A stretch of DNA of 64,000 bases from the NCBI GenBank assembly GCA_028455995.1, contig JABELC010000011.1:558001-622000 (forward strand), given 5' to 3'. Of the stretch, positions 35,815 to 47,412 are shown piece by piece. Source of the stretch: Scleromitrula shiraiana (Eukaryota > Ascomycota > Leotiomycetes > Helotiales > Sclerotiniaceae). Each line of letters starts with the position of its first letter. Positions within the stretch are counted from its first letter, which is position 1. A program made the translations under genes and the position numbers. The notes under the pieces were generated by a model. The model saw only the letters and a program-made list of their open reading frames with translations. It was not told the DNA's origin and searched no databases.

Positions 35815-38299
35815 ATGGCTTCCACAGCCGGACCTACTGCGTCATCGAACGCTACTAGCGATGCCTCATTACGACCACGTAATGAAGGATCGAGAGGTCA
35901 AAGAGGTAGAGGGAGAGGCCGTGGTCGAGGAGGACTTGGGGGCGAGCACGGAGGTGATTCTCGTCAGTCAGATCATCGTGGAGGAAGACGAGGGCGTGGT
36001 GGAAACAGAGGAGGATCTGCCAATCACGAAACAGCCCAGCTGAATGCCACGAGCTCTGCGGAACCAACTATAAAATCTGTTGCGCAAAAGAAACCACAAC
36101 CTAAGACAGGCGAAGACGGAGAGGAAATCGAGGAAGAGGTGTGCTTTATTTGCGCCGCGCCCATTGAGCATAATTCCGTTGCTCCTTGCAATCATCGTAC
36201 TTGTCATATCTGTGCTTTACGGATGAGAGCATTATATAAGACAAAAGACTGTCCACATTGTCGAGTAAGTTTTGTCGTTCTACTTTTTGGAGGAAGGAGT
36301 TAACATTGTCGAGACTTCGGCGCCTTTTGTCATCTTTACAGATGATCCGACGAAAAATTATGAAGACTTTTCTGATGCAGATATCACAAACACGGATCCG
36401 AATATTGGTATTCGGTATGAGAGTAACGACATTCAAGAAGATACTTTACTACTCCTGAGATACAACTGTCCAGATGCTACATGCGATACTGCATGCAGGG
36501 GATGGCCAGATTTGCATAGGCACGTTCGGTCTGTACATCAGAAGAAAATGTGTGATCTCTGTTCTAGGCATAAGAAAGTATTTACTCATGAACACGAATT
36601 GTTCGCAGACAAGGAACTAGAGAGGCATATGAAAAAGGGAGATGATAATCCTGGAGCAGTCGATCAAACAGGATTTAAGGGTCACCCGCTATGTTCATTC
36701 TGTGGACAGCGATTTTATGGAGACGACGAGCTCTTCGTTCATTGTAGAGAAAAGCACGAAAGATGTCACGTTTGCGATAGGATTAGTAACAATGGTCAAC
36801 CGCATTATTATATTGATTGGAACTCTCTGTCACAACATTTCCGGAAAGATCATTTCCCATGTTCAGATCCAGAATGTTTGGAGCAGAAATTTATTGTATT
36901 CCCAACAGAAATGGACTTAAAAGCTCATCAATTGGAAGTGCATGGAAGCACTTTATCTAAAGACATTCGGAGAGATGCCAGGACAGTTGATATTTCGACT
37001 TTCGAATATAGGCAGCCATATGTTCAAGAGCGCGGCAGGGGAGGAAGTCAAAGAGAGCAACGTGAGAGTAGAGGCAGAGGCAGAGGCCGAGATCCAAATG
37101 CGGAACCAATACCCATGTCCAGTGCACAACCCCTACGTCGGGATGAGCAGGCATTCCACAGGCAAATGGCTGTGCAAAGTGCTCAGGCCGGATCTACGAG
37201 AGCATTTGGAGGCCAATTAACTGCGCCTACACCTGCTCAAGCAAACGTTCGAAATGTCCCGGCGGAAACTTCACGTGCCGCTGCTGCTCGACCTTCTGTG
37301 AACACTCCAGGTCTTTCCGAAGCAGTTGCTGGCATGAACATATCCTCGTCAGATTTAACGCCCCAGGAATTAGCCCGTCGACTTAGACACCAAGACGTTA
37401 TAGAAAGAGTTAGTGCGATGCTACAAAACGATCCGGCTAAGATCACTCAATTCCGTAACTCTATATCATCATACAAAAACGCTGCTATCACTGCACCCGC
37501 TCTCATTGACTCTTTCTTCGCTTTATTCTCGGATACCACTCCAAACGCTCTTGGTACTCTCATTCGAGAATTAGCGGAATTATATGACGATAAGAAGAAA
37601 GCCGATGCTATATTAGTAGCATGGAACGACTGGCGTGCAATTAACGAAGATTACCCATCTCTTCCGGCACCTAGTTCCAGCAATGGCAATCTTCTCCCTC
37701 TAGGTTGGGCATCTCTAAACTCCAATTCCTCATCCGGCCCAACCCCATCCGCACGATCCAACCGCGTTCTCAAACTCAAATCTTCCACCGCTCAATCATC
37801 CCGTTCCTCCGTCTCTCAAAACCGATCTTGGGGAACAGCTTCAGCCTCACCTTCTACCTCAACCGTAACTGTCTCACAACCTAACAACCCCTTCCCTACC
37901 CTCCCTTCCGCCCGCAACAACAACACAAATTCCCGCATTACAACAACACCATGGGTAGCACCCACCGCCTCATTCTCCGCACCCGCAAGCGCCTCCTCAA
38001 GTCGAGCACCCTCTCGTGCTCCGCCCAGGAAAACGGGCGGCGGGAATGATGCGGCATTTCCAGCCCTGCCACCAGCAGCTAAACCACAAAGTACAATTTT
38101 TGGGTATGGTACGGGAATGGTGAGGAGGGATCTTGGGGGTGGGAAACCGGGGGGTAATTTTTCTTGGGGTGGTGCGAATGCGAGTGGGAATGGGGAGGGC
38201 AGTAGTGGAGCAGTTGGGGATGGGGATGATGCGGTGGGTGGTGGTCAGGGGAAGAAGAAGGGGAAGGCGAAGAAACAGGTTTTGATGAATTGGGGTTGA
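35815..38299 (+). CDS. HEL2: Hel2/ZNF598-type RING E3 ubiquitin ligase
   Basis: Predicted 811-residue protein from exons 35815-36264 and 36314-38299; the 49-bp intron splits the gene exactly after the RING finger (CPHCR | TSAPFVIFTDDP). Hel2/ZNF598 ubiquitylates 40S proteins on collided ribosomes and starts ribosome-associated quality control. The N-terminus is Arg/Gly-rich (RGRGRGRGGLGG, GGRRGRGGNRGG). The RING (about 110-149) shows CFICAAP, CNHRTCHICALRMR and DCPHC. C2H2-type fingers follow: CPDATCDTACRGWPDLHRH, CSFCGQRFYGDDELFVHC, CHVCDR and the FPCSDPECLEQKF region. The C-terminal half is disordered, Ser/Pro-rich, and ends Lys/Gly-rich (GKKKGKAKKQVLMNWG). All zinc ligands appear intact. 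Confidence 0.93.
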
Positions 38300-38844
38300 G
38301 GGGTTGCTGGTAGATGATATTCGGTAGATAAATGTGGTGGGGTTTATTTAGGGGGTTATGGATGCATGGATATATATGATATTGCTCCTAACTTAAAAGA
38401 TATATATAGCTTCCGAGGAGGAAATTTGAATTGTCATATACTTAATGATATACTATAAAGTATATCTAGGTGGCTGCAATGATTTATTGTACATATTTCT
38501 ATGCATCGATATATATTGCTCGAGATTTTGTATGGTATTGGTTTGAATATCAATATACTCTGAATTGTAAACTTGAATTTAAACTTGAATTTATATTGTA
38601 ATGATGATGATGATGTTCTAGCGTGACAATATGTACTGTATATACACAACAATCCAATAATAATCTTTAGATCCATAGAGTGCCGTTTCCCCCCGACCCC
38701 ACCTTTTCTCTATTCAAGATATCAGATGGTCGATATCACAGTATACTACTTACTAAGTGCATCAAGTTGCATCAAGTTGCATCAATAGATAAACAAATTG
38801 GAGTCATAATCAGTATAAGATAAATAAATGCTTATTATATATTA

Positions 38845-38916
38845 CATATATATATATATATATATACTTTCTTTTTTTACATATATATATATATATACAT
38901 ACATACACACACACAT
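38845..38916. repeat. (TA)n and (ACAT)n microsatellite
   Basis: Two long alternating TA runs separated by a short T tract, then ACAT/ACAC units. Confidence 0.9.
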
Positions 38917-39449
38917 AAATTACAAACCCAAAAATCCACACATAATAGAAAACACCTCGTCCACTAAATCCATAGAGCAAGAAAAGAGGAAACATTCTCT
39001 ATACTGTAAACGATACACATCTAGCCGTCTAACCAACCATCTACGAAAAGATCACGAAGAGGGAAAGAGGGAAAGAGGGAAATCTCCTCTATATAGACTC
39101 TCTTGATAGGTCGATCTATTCGTCTATTCATGCATGCATCAGAGAAAGAATTAGCTAGCTAGCGGGTGTTTGCGAACTTCGATTGTTCGTTTGATGGTGT
39201 TGTGTTGTATGAAGGGAATTTGGGGAGTTGTATTGGGTAGAGAGAGTGGATTGGGAGGGAGGGAGTAAGATAAATAGATATGAATCGTCACTGATATCAC
39301 ATTTCGTTATATCGAAGCCCCACACAGATACACACACGGCAAGTAAGCAAAGATAGCCATGCATCCGATCAGCCAACTAGTCAGTCGGTCACATACGAAT
39401 TTCGCAGTAAAGGTGATATGTAAGATTCTCACCTATATAGGTTGGGTAG

Positions 39450-39505
39450 TATGATATGATATGATATAGTATAGTATAGTATAGTATGGTATAGTATGAT
39501 ATAGC
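39450..39505. repeat. (TATAG)n / (GATAT)n pentanucleotide repeat
   Basis: Five-base units ATGAT, ATAGT and variants repeated about 11 times. Confidence 0.85.
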
Positions 39506-40796
39506 TGGCCTAAAAACCACAGCCACAACCACAACCACAACCATAACCATAACCATAACCAATCCATCCATCTACCCCATCCATCCATTCAATCCCCTCG
39601 AAATAAAATGAAATGAAATATCCACGCAAACCAACCAACCAAATCATTCAATTCAATTCAAATCAAACCAAGCCAACGAGCTAACTAACTATCCATTTAA
39701 GATACGCCTGCCCGCCGTTTACTGTTTATCGTATGTATGAATGCATGTATATGTGCAAGCCATGCCATCTCATCTCATACCGACCAAGCCAAGCCAAGCC
39801 ACCATACCTATCTACCAATCTCAAGATCAAGAAGATATAAAGTAAAAAGATTCCATTTTCGCCAACTCACTCGTTCGCTCGCTCGCTCGTTCATTCAAAC
39901 AAACAGACAGACAGATAGATATGTGAAAAAGAAGCATCGCATCGCATCGCGTTGGAGGTATCGTATTGAACTCGAATGTTGAGAAACAGCAGTCGCAAAG
40001 AAGAAAAAAAGACACCGTTATGTTGCAAGGCAAGAGTATGTTATCATCGAATTGTCGTAATGTCGTAATTTTGCAATGTTCGCAAACTCCGACGAGAAGG
40101 AAGAAAGAAAGAAAGTAGAGGGGGAAGGAAATGTAGATGTAGATGCAGATGTAAAAGTGTTGCAGGAAGATAAAGAAAAAAGTAAAGAGGAGTAGGGTGA
40201 AATGAAGTAGGAGACGAAAAGAAAGAAATAAAGTAAACCATGCAATGCAATATGCAAAGTAAACTCTCTAGAAGATGAAAGAAGAAGATCGTCCGAGACC
40301 GCCCATCTATTCATCCATCCTATTTCCAGTGTCGTCGTAAAATCCGCATCGATTAAGACCATCAAATCGAAAAATGGTTCGTATGTATATAATACAAGCA
40401 AGCTCCTAAAATCCTCTGGATAAATGTCGCAGAAAATATGTTGCATCCCCCTCCGGCTATGTAAAATGGTGTTTGCCCAAGAGGATGTATGTATATAGGA
40501 AGTAAGTAAATCGAGGTGAAGTAATAAATTCGCAAAAGACCAAACTAGCAAAGAAGTGGGTATATTGCAAGAGAGAGAGCAAGCAGCAGAGACCGTTCCG
40601 TTAAATGACCAGATCAGATATAAGTAAGGAGGAGAATTGTAAATGAATGTTTGTGATTATGTTTGTTCAGAGAATACGATGCGCATCGATGGGTATCCGC
40701 TAGAAGAAAATGATTCTTGGGAAAGAAGTAAGGAAGATGTAGTGAAGGAGGAAGAAGGACATCAAGGAGATCAGCTTAGTTCGCTTCAGTCTAATA

Positions 40797-41000
40797 TTGC
40801 TGCTGGGCAAACGCAGTGTTATAGTAGACGGGTTCTTGCCCTTGTGCTGCGGTATCATAGCTGTTACCATTCATGGTTGGTGCTCCTCGGACTCCTCTGT
40901 CCGCACGGGTGGGAGTGGAATTCTCTCGATAGTATTGGCCTTGAATGTTGTTGCCATTGTAATATGAAGCACCACCGTGAGATGTGGGTGGAGGAGTTCT
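40797..41000 (-). CDS. possible alternative last exon of the Nam8/Csx1-like gene
   Basis: After an acceptor with branch TACTAAT and AACAG, the minus strand reads PPPTSHGGASYYNGNN, YYRENSTPT, RGVRGAPTMNGNSYDTAAQG and YYNTAFAQQQY, then TAG. This Gly/Asn/Gln-rich style fits the C-terminal tail of the three-RRM protein just upstream. From the last certain exon (ending 41845, phase 0) the join would need phase 2, so an undetected small exon or a different donor is required. The intervening DNA is about 0.84 kb. Confidence 0.4.
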
Positions 41001-41793
41001 GTTTCAATCAAATTAGTATATTATTTCTGGATTTAATTTAGTAAGGAAAGTAGGTCCACAGATCTAAAAACGGGATCTAGTGGCAAGTTCAAGAGGAAGC
41101 CCGAAACTTCGAACTAGAAAGAAAGCTAAGAAAGTTAATGACTAAGCAACCCGAACACTAGATGAAAGTTTCCTGAACAAAATAGAAAAAAAAGTTTTGT
41201 CTAAAGGATCTGGGATTAATCCATGCCGGGGAAAGTGATCATATATCGCACAAGACTAGATAGAGCACATCACTCTGAGGTAATACATGATGGTGTGTAT
41301 AAGCAATGGGGAAAAGGTTCGAGAACCAGAAGTAAGTGAAGAATACAATTTGTAATCGAGCTCGCACAAGCCGCGAGTCTCCTATGTAAGAAAAGAGGGT
41401 CTAAACTTTTGCGCTTTTTGTGAATAACGTTGAGAATAGAAAAGACTGCTCTGAAGCATGGGTGCAAAGCTTTCCAAGTAAATCCCGTAGACAATTTGAC
41501 TTGCCGACAAGGAGAACAAAGTAAGCAAGCTATGCGACAAGCTGAGAGAGATTACATGTGTAAAGGAAAGAAATAGAAAGCTAAGATCATGGTCGCATGA
41601 AAAGTCTATGCTTATACATGGGCATCATTGGAAACGCAGATTCCCACCCATCCGATACTTTTGAAGTAACGCTAAGAGAGAAACAGTTATCCAGGCATTG
41701 GACGCGAAGAAGTGAAGCCCCGAAAAATGGCAAGCCAAGTGCAGATATTACGCCATGCTATACTAAACTCCATTCGCGAAAGAAGATGCATGC

Positions 41794-43397
41794 TTACTAA
41801 AAAAATGTTAGCATACGAAAACAATATGGTCAGAGGAGTACTACCTGTATTTGTTGAAATCCACCATATGGATTATGACCCTGTGGCATTCCCATTGCTT
41901 GGTAATGTGGAGGTGGAGGAGCAGGTCTGTATGGAGTTCCCGCTGGTCCAGAGTTATTTTGCGATCGTCCCCAAGACAAACGTACGCGTGAGTTTCCGAT
42001 GGGATATCCTTGCATTTGGTTAATTGCCATTTCTGCTGCGTGTCGTTGAACGAATTGAACGAAGCCACAACCCTTTCCAGGAGGAATCTTGACGTAAGTG
42101 ATCTCTCCGAAGCCTTGGAAGAAAGAGCGCAATTCATCCTCAGTGACATATCCAGACAACCCTCCAACGAAAACCGTAGTGTTGTTAGGGTCGGTGAATT
42201 GGTTCATTGGTTGAGGAGTTCCGTAGTATCCTCCCATGGGTGGGCCGCCCATACCGTACATACCTGGAGCACCTCCCATAGGAGCAGGCATACCTTGCAT
42301 AGGCATACCAGCTGGGCCAGCACCTCCAGACTTGTTCTTTGGAGTGGCAGTGCTGATTCGCATGGGTCGGTTGCCGCAGTAGACTCCTTGCATCTCAGTA
42401 AGAGCACGTTGTTGGTCACCTTCCTCGGCGAAACGTACGAAACCGTATCCTCTTGACATGCCAGAAATTGGGTCGGTCATAATCTTAGCCGACTTGCAAG
42501 ATGGGAAGCGAGCTTGGAACAATGATACAAGAACGTATTCGTTGACTTCTGGGCCGAGATCACCAACAAAGATCGAAAATTCAGGACCACGATCATCACT
42601 AAAACTGGTTAGTTATACATCGAGATAATGCCAAAAGCATGGAGTAGAGGAATATGAACCGGGATTCTGACCGACGATCGGCGAGACCTCCTCCAGAAGC
42701 CCAGTTGAGCTTGAATGGTCTGCTGGTATTAGGGATCATGGAACCGTTAAGTGAAAGAGCCTTGGCAGCGGCAGCTGGGCTGGCAAAGTCGATGAAGCAG
42801 TATCCGGCATTTCTAGGTGATAGTTAGCGAATGCCCCAGAGAAAGATATGCGAGAGCAAAAGCGTACCCTGAGAATTTATCGCGGATCATCTTTACGTTG
42901 ACTTGTTCTCCCATTCCGAACCATACGCTGCGAATGAAGTTCTCATCGATCCAAGGTTCCAACTCACCCATCCTATTAGATATCGTCAGCATCTTTGTTT
43001 TCCATGTTTACAACTGAGAAAGGTATTCATGAGAACAAATGGGATGGTTTGGGATAGTGCGAGCACAAATCAAGACTTAGCATATGAAGACATAGTACAG
43101 CAATCTACAAGTGCGTCCGATCTAAGGCAAGGATAGTGGCCGAGATGGATAGACATAATAAAGTAAAACGTACCAGAGGGTAGTCTTGGCATCTCCAGTA
43201 ACACTTCCGGAAGAACCTTCAACACCAGCACCTTGTTGAGCAAAAGGCGCAGGAGAACCACCTTCTTGACCAGGTTGCATACCTTGAGAAGGTTGTTGTT
43301 GCTGAGGAAGACCTTGTGGTGGCTGCATAGCTCCGTTTCCGTTATTCTGATCGTAACCACCCTGTTGCGATGGATCAAACTGAGGAGCAAATGACAT
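41794..43397 (-). CDS. three-RRM RNA-binding protein, Nam8/Ngr1/Csx1 family
   Basis: Minus-strand exons 43397-43174, 42972-42868, 42812-42672, 42598-41845 and 41796-41794 join in phase to 408 residues. The N-terminus is Gln/Gly-rich. RRM1 (about 70-155) has LWMGELEPWIDE and GYCFIDFASP; RRM2 (about 162-240) has SIFVGDLGPE and RGYGFVRFAEE; RRM3 (about 292-365) has TVFVGGLSGY and GCGFVQFVQR. Family members are yeast Nam8 (U1 snRNP, meiotic splicing) and Ngr1, and fission yeast Csx1 (mRNA stability in stress). The end is uncertain. A 48-bp intron with branch TGCTAAC and a T-rich acceptor leads straight into TAA. A coding-like segment further downstream (minus strand, about 41000-40797) also reads like a family C-terminus but does not join in phase. 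The start at 43397 is the first ATG. Confidence 0.88.
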
Positions 43398-45954
43398 TTT
43401 TAAATGATTTGATTCCGGATAAATAGACAAGAATACTTGATATGAAAATGTAATTTATGAATAAAAAGCACCTGCGTAGATTATTAAATATCGAGGCGTA
43501 AAGTTTGTGGTATTGAAACTGAAAGTCGAAGTTTAAAGACAAGGACGAAGTCGAGGTATCTTAAGTAGTCTGATTCACTCAATGTCAGCTTATATACGAA
43601 GGAAAAGATTTACACTAAAGCGTAAGTATTGGCAGACCCCGATGTTGATGATGAGGACGGTACGTTTCGATGGTGATTCACAGCTTAGGCGTTCAATAAA
43701 ACTCGGGATCGGATGAGATGGAAGAAAGGTGAGGAGCATAGCTGAATCCAAGGCTTTTGTATAAAATGCTGTTCTATTGTTCCTCAAAATCCTTGATAAA
43801 ATGGAATCCTTGAGTTGTTATAAAAAGAAATATGGGGCATTGAAAAATAGAGTTTTACAATTTCAGAACAATAGTGAATTGAGTGGGGATAGAACGACGT
43901 TGATTTAATGAATTTTGAGGCTGGAAAAAAACTAAAACCATCAAAGTTGAGTGGTGGTGCCCATCTCCAGATTATATGACAATTCCCACAACCAAAGCAA
44001 TTATTTCACAAACTTCATTGCTTAGGCAATTGCGATGGTTAACAACAATAGCTATATTGTTCATCATACCACTCGAACAAATTTCTTCTCTCATCTAGAG
44101 TTCCTGTATCATACGATTATAGAGCCACAGAGGCCATCATGATAAACAACGTTTTAAGTGAATGAAACAGCAATCGACAGACTTGAAGATGTAGCTGCAA
44201 TATTCCTAGAGAGAAAGCTGCAGTTAAAAAGGGACTTGGAACACCTTTCTACATAAGCAGGATACATCACTCCATATTACAGAAACACCTCATTTTTAAG
44301 CTCAAGATTCATAAAGCGAGTGAGTCAGAAGTCCAAAAATGGACATTGGTAAAATGAGATTACTTCTGGGAAGAAAATTTACATTTGATTAATTTTTCAC
44401 TTCCCAGCGACACTCTGTTTACCTGCCGAATCATATACAAATATAATAAACCACTCTGGCGAGAAGGAAATTTACAGGATTGGAGGTAACATGGAGACGA
44501 ATCATATAGTTCGTTATATAGGGCTGGGAATATTTGGACGGGGTAGATAGAAGCACTGGCTAACTATCGTGGTGTAGGGAAAAGAAATCAGAATCAGAGG
44601 GAGAAAAAGCCATCTGCTGGACCTGCCACAGAAATCCATGTCTCTCCTCCAAACCTCTCATAGGCAGAACAATCCTCTGCTGTTACAGCCAAAAGATAGT
44701 AGTTGGAGCTCAAGAATCCAAAATACCTTCAAGGTTGGAATCTCAATGCCATAAAAACACCTCCAAAATACACAGCCAGATGGGTTGGGGCTCAAAGAAG
44801 AAGCCTTGCTTGCATCCAATAACCTCCACACGAAACCCAACGGCCTCCAAAGAATTATTTTGCTATAGCTGTCGCAAGCAACTGCTCACTTCGCCACCGA
44901 AAATTAAGCTTCCTTCGGCATTCTCGGCTTCCTCTTTCACGATAGATCCGGGCAAATACAACAAACGAAGAGTCGACCAATATCCCCCACTTCACAAATA
45001 CAGAGTCGGTCGAATCCAGGTTCGTAGGGGTCTGCCAATATTTCATTTTCGGAGAGGTAGATGCTTACCTCAAAAAAATCCAAGTAACCAGCCGAATAAA
45101 ATATTTCCGGATCGCCGTACAAATATGATCGACAAGTGCGAGTAGGAAATTTTAGCTGAATAGCAAAGTCGGAAGAGAGGAACTCGATTAGAAACCTGTT
45201 AAGACAATGCTTGCGCCTGCGTAAATTCGAGACCGTTGAAGAGGTAGATAATTGCTTAAGAGATTGCGGAGATGAATCCAGAACTAGAAGACAAAAAAAA
45301 TTATCAGTCAATTTTTTCCCTCCCATGAACTTGAAATGAACATAGAAGAAATATATGAATCGATGAGGGGGAGGAGAGTTAAGGAAATTTCACAAGTGTG
45401 GACAGCTTCATTGAAATAATATTTTGCGCGTTTGTAACGACAGCTAACTACCAAGGCTAGTAGCCGCCTTGGTCAAACATTTGCGCCAGAAGCAATAGAC
45501 AGCACGACTGGTCTAGCAATGCAAGCTGCCATGCATGTGCGACGATGAAGCTGGTGTGATTGCAGGAGGAAGCAAGCACTGAATTCATGAAAGTGGCATA
45601 GTATAGTTCTGTATGGTACAGCTGTGTGGTGAAAAGGATTATGTGTGTAATTATGAGATGATGAGTGTAATGAGGGGTCGCGTTGGAATAATGGAGGGGG
45701 GTTGAAGCTTCCATATGCGCGACCAGTAAGAGGGCGCAAGGACAAAAAAAGCGATCTGCTTACATGTTGATTGACCAGGTTAACAAACTGCTAGAAAAAC
45801 TCGAATTCCGATGGGAAAGCAGTAAATCAGACACACGATGATTGATTATCGACAGGTAAACAATTGACGGGGAATGAAGCAGCGCAACGAGAATCGATAA
45901 AGAGCTTCGACAAAGACGATTGAAAATTATTTGCGAGTAGAAAGGCCGGGGGGG

Positions 45955-46001
45955 GTGTGTGTGTGTGTGGATGTGGTGGTGGTGGTGGTGGTGGTGGTGG
46001 G
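45955..46001. repeat. (GT)n then (GGT)n microsatellite
   Basis: GTGTGTGT run followed by about nine GGT units; read directly. Confidence 0.9.
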
Positions 46002-46304
46002 TTGTTGAGGGTAAGGAAGAATGAAAGAAGAATTAAGGTGGGAGGGAAAGGAAGGTAAGAAGAAGGTGGAAATCTCAAAAGTTGTAAGAAAGAGAGGGGA
46101 GGGGGGGAGGGGGGAACTTGATCAGGTAAGGAATGGACGGTGCCTTTGGCGCATTGAGTAGTGCGTCCAATGTTAGAAAGAAGAGTAGTTAAGTGCAAAA
46201 AAAAAAGTAGGCTTTCAAGGTTTAAGTTTTTTTGGAAAATGGGAAAAAAGTATAGTTTTTTTCTTAGTGTGGGTAATTTTTTGTGGTTTTTTAACGAAGC
46301 TTAT

Positions 46305-46339
46305 TATGGTATGGTATGGTATGGTATGGTATTGTATTG
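46305..46339. repeat. (GGTAT)n pentanucleotide repeat
   Basis: Five GGTAT units followed by TGTAT variants. Confidence 0.9.
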
Positions 46340-46415
46340 TGATGTGAGTCTTAAAGGTTTATTAAGAAAAGAAGAATCTAAAATGATATATACTATAGAT
46401 AATCTTTTTATTTCG

Positions 46416-46496
46416 TTATATTTTATGTATTTTATGTATTTTATATATTTTATGTAATTTATATATTTTATATATTTTATATATATTATATATATT
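46416..46496. repeat. AT-rich (ATATTTT/ATGT)n repeat
   Basis: About 80 bases of TTTTATGTAT- and TTTATATAT-like units in tandem. Confidence 0.85.
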
Positions 46497-46923
46497 GGAT
46501 TGGAAAGCTTTTAGGGGAAAGACAGCCTTTGAGGGTAGTTCTAATGTTGGTTGATTCGATTGATTAATGAATTAATTGATTGATTTTAGTGGATGAGAAG
46601 AGAGAAGGGTTATTTTCTTGGTTATAACTTGTCTTGTCCTTAGCTATCATGTAGATAATATGATAATACTCGTGGACATAGTAATAAAGTACCTCCTCCA
46701 GCTACATATGGTACTTATTAGACACATACTAGGTAAGGTTTCTTTCTTTTATTCCTTTTTTTTTCGCCTCTGTCTTTCTCTTACCAAACCCCAAACTCCT
46801 TCTTCTTACATACATAGATATACATAGGTATATGTCAGTTCAGTCATTCTCATCAATCAAATCTCGTTCGTATCACCAGGTATAGTACTTATTTCCGTAT
46901 GTACATAGATTCCGAGATCATAT

Positions 46924-46952
46924 ACTGTACTTGTACTGTACTTGTACTGTAG
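46924..46952. repeat. 11-bp tandem repeat TACTGTACTTG
   Basis: Two full copies and a partial third copy (TACTGTA). Similar GTACTGTA/GTACTTG words recur up to about 47.0 kb. Confidence 0.85.
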
Positions 46953-47366
46953 AGAGTACCTAAGTAAGGTAAGTAAGAGTACAGATATTGTACTTGGAAC
47001 TAGGTACCCAGGTAGAATTTCCAATTTATTTTGGTTATATGTAGCAAAGTGAACACCTGGGCAAGTCAGAATTACTCAATTCAATATTAGTGTGATGAAT
47101 CCATATGCAAGTAAGTACCTTTGAGCGAGTGGTTGTACTGTAGTTCTAATGGAACCTTGAAAAAAAAAAGGTACTGTGAAAGTTTAGGTAAGGCTTATTT
47201 GTTCGGGTTATGTACTGCGCCTATATGTGCTGCGAGGTACGAGATTTACAGGGTTAAAACTTAGAAGGTGCATACATAATAAGCTATCTAGGGTTATGGA
47301 ATTGGATTTGGGGATAAAGTAATAGGACGCGTTGATTCTGATTCTGGACACTTTATGAAGTGAGGG

Positions 47367-47412
47367 TGATTGGATTGGATTGGATTGGATTGGATTGTTT
47401 TGTTTTGTTTTC
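47367..47412. repeat. (TGGAT)n and (TTTTG)n repeats
   Basis: Six TGGAT-like units run into TTTTG units. Confidence 0.85.

Larger units (their letters stand above)
38300..40796. other. intergenic region rich in simple repeats
   Basis: About 2.5 kb between two convergent genes. It contains (TA)n, (TATAG)n, (CATAAC)n and (CGCT)n runs and no gene I can support. The ORF at 40018-40551 on the minus strand is low in complexity and has no family resemblance. Confidence 0.5.

Noticed and set aside
40643..41041. Plus-strand ORF of 132 residues
   Set aside because: It overlaps the minus-strand segment that reads as an RRM-protein tail; its own sequence shows no family features.
45827..46198. Minus-strand ORF with polyproline and His-Thr runs
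   Set aside because: It translates the (GGT)n and (GT)n repeats; no independent coding support.
46161..46457. Plus-strand ORF of 98 residues ending in a Met-Tyr-Phe repeat
   Set aside because: Driven by an AT-rich simple repeat; not credible as a gene.
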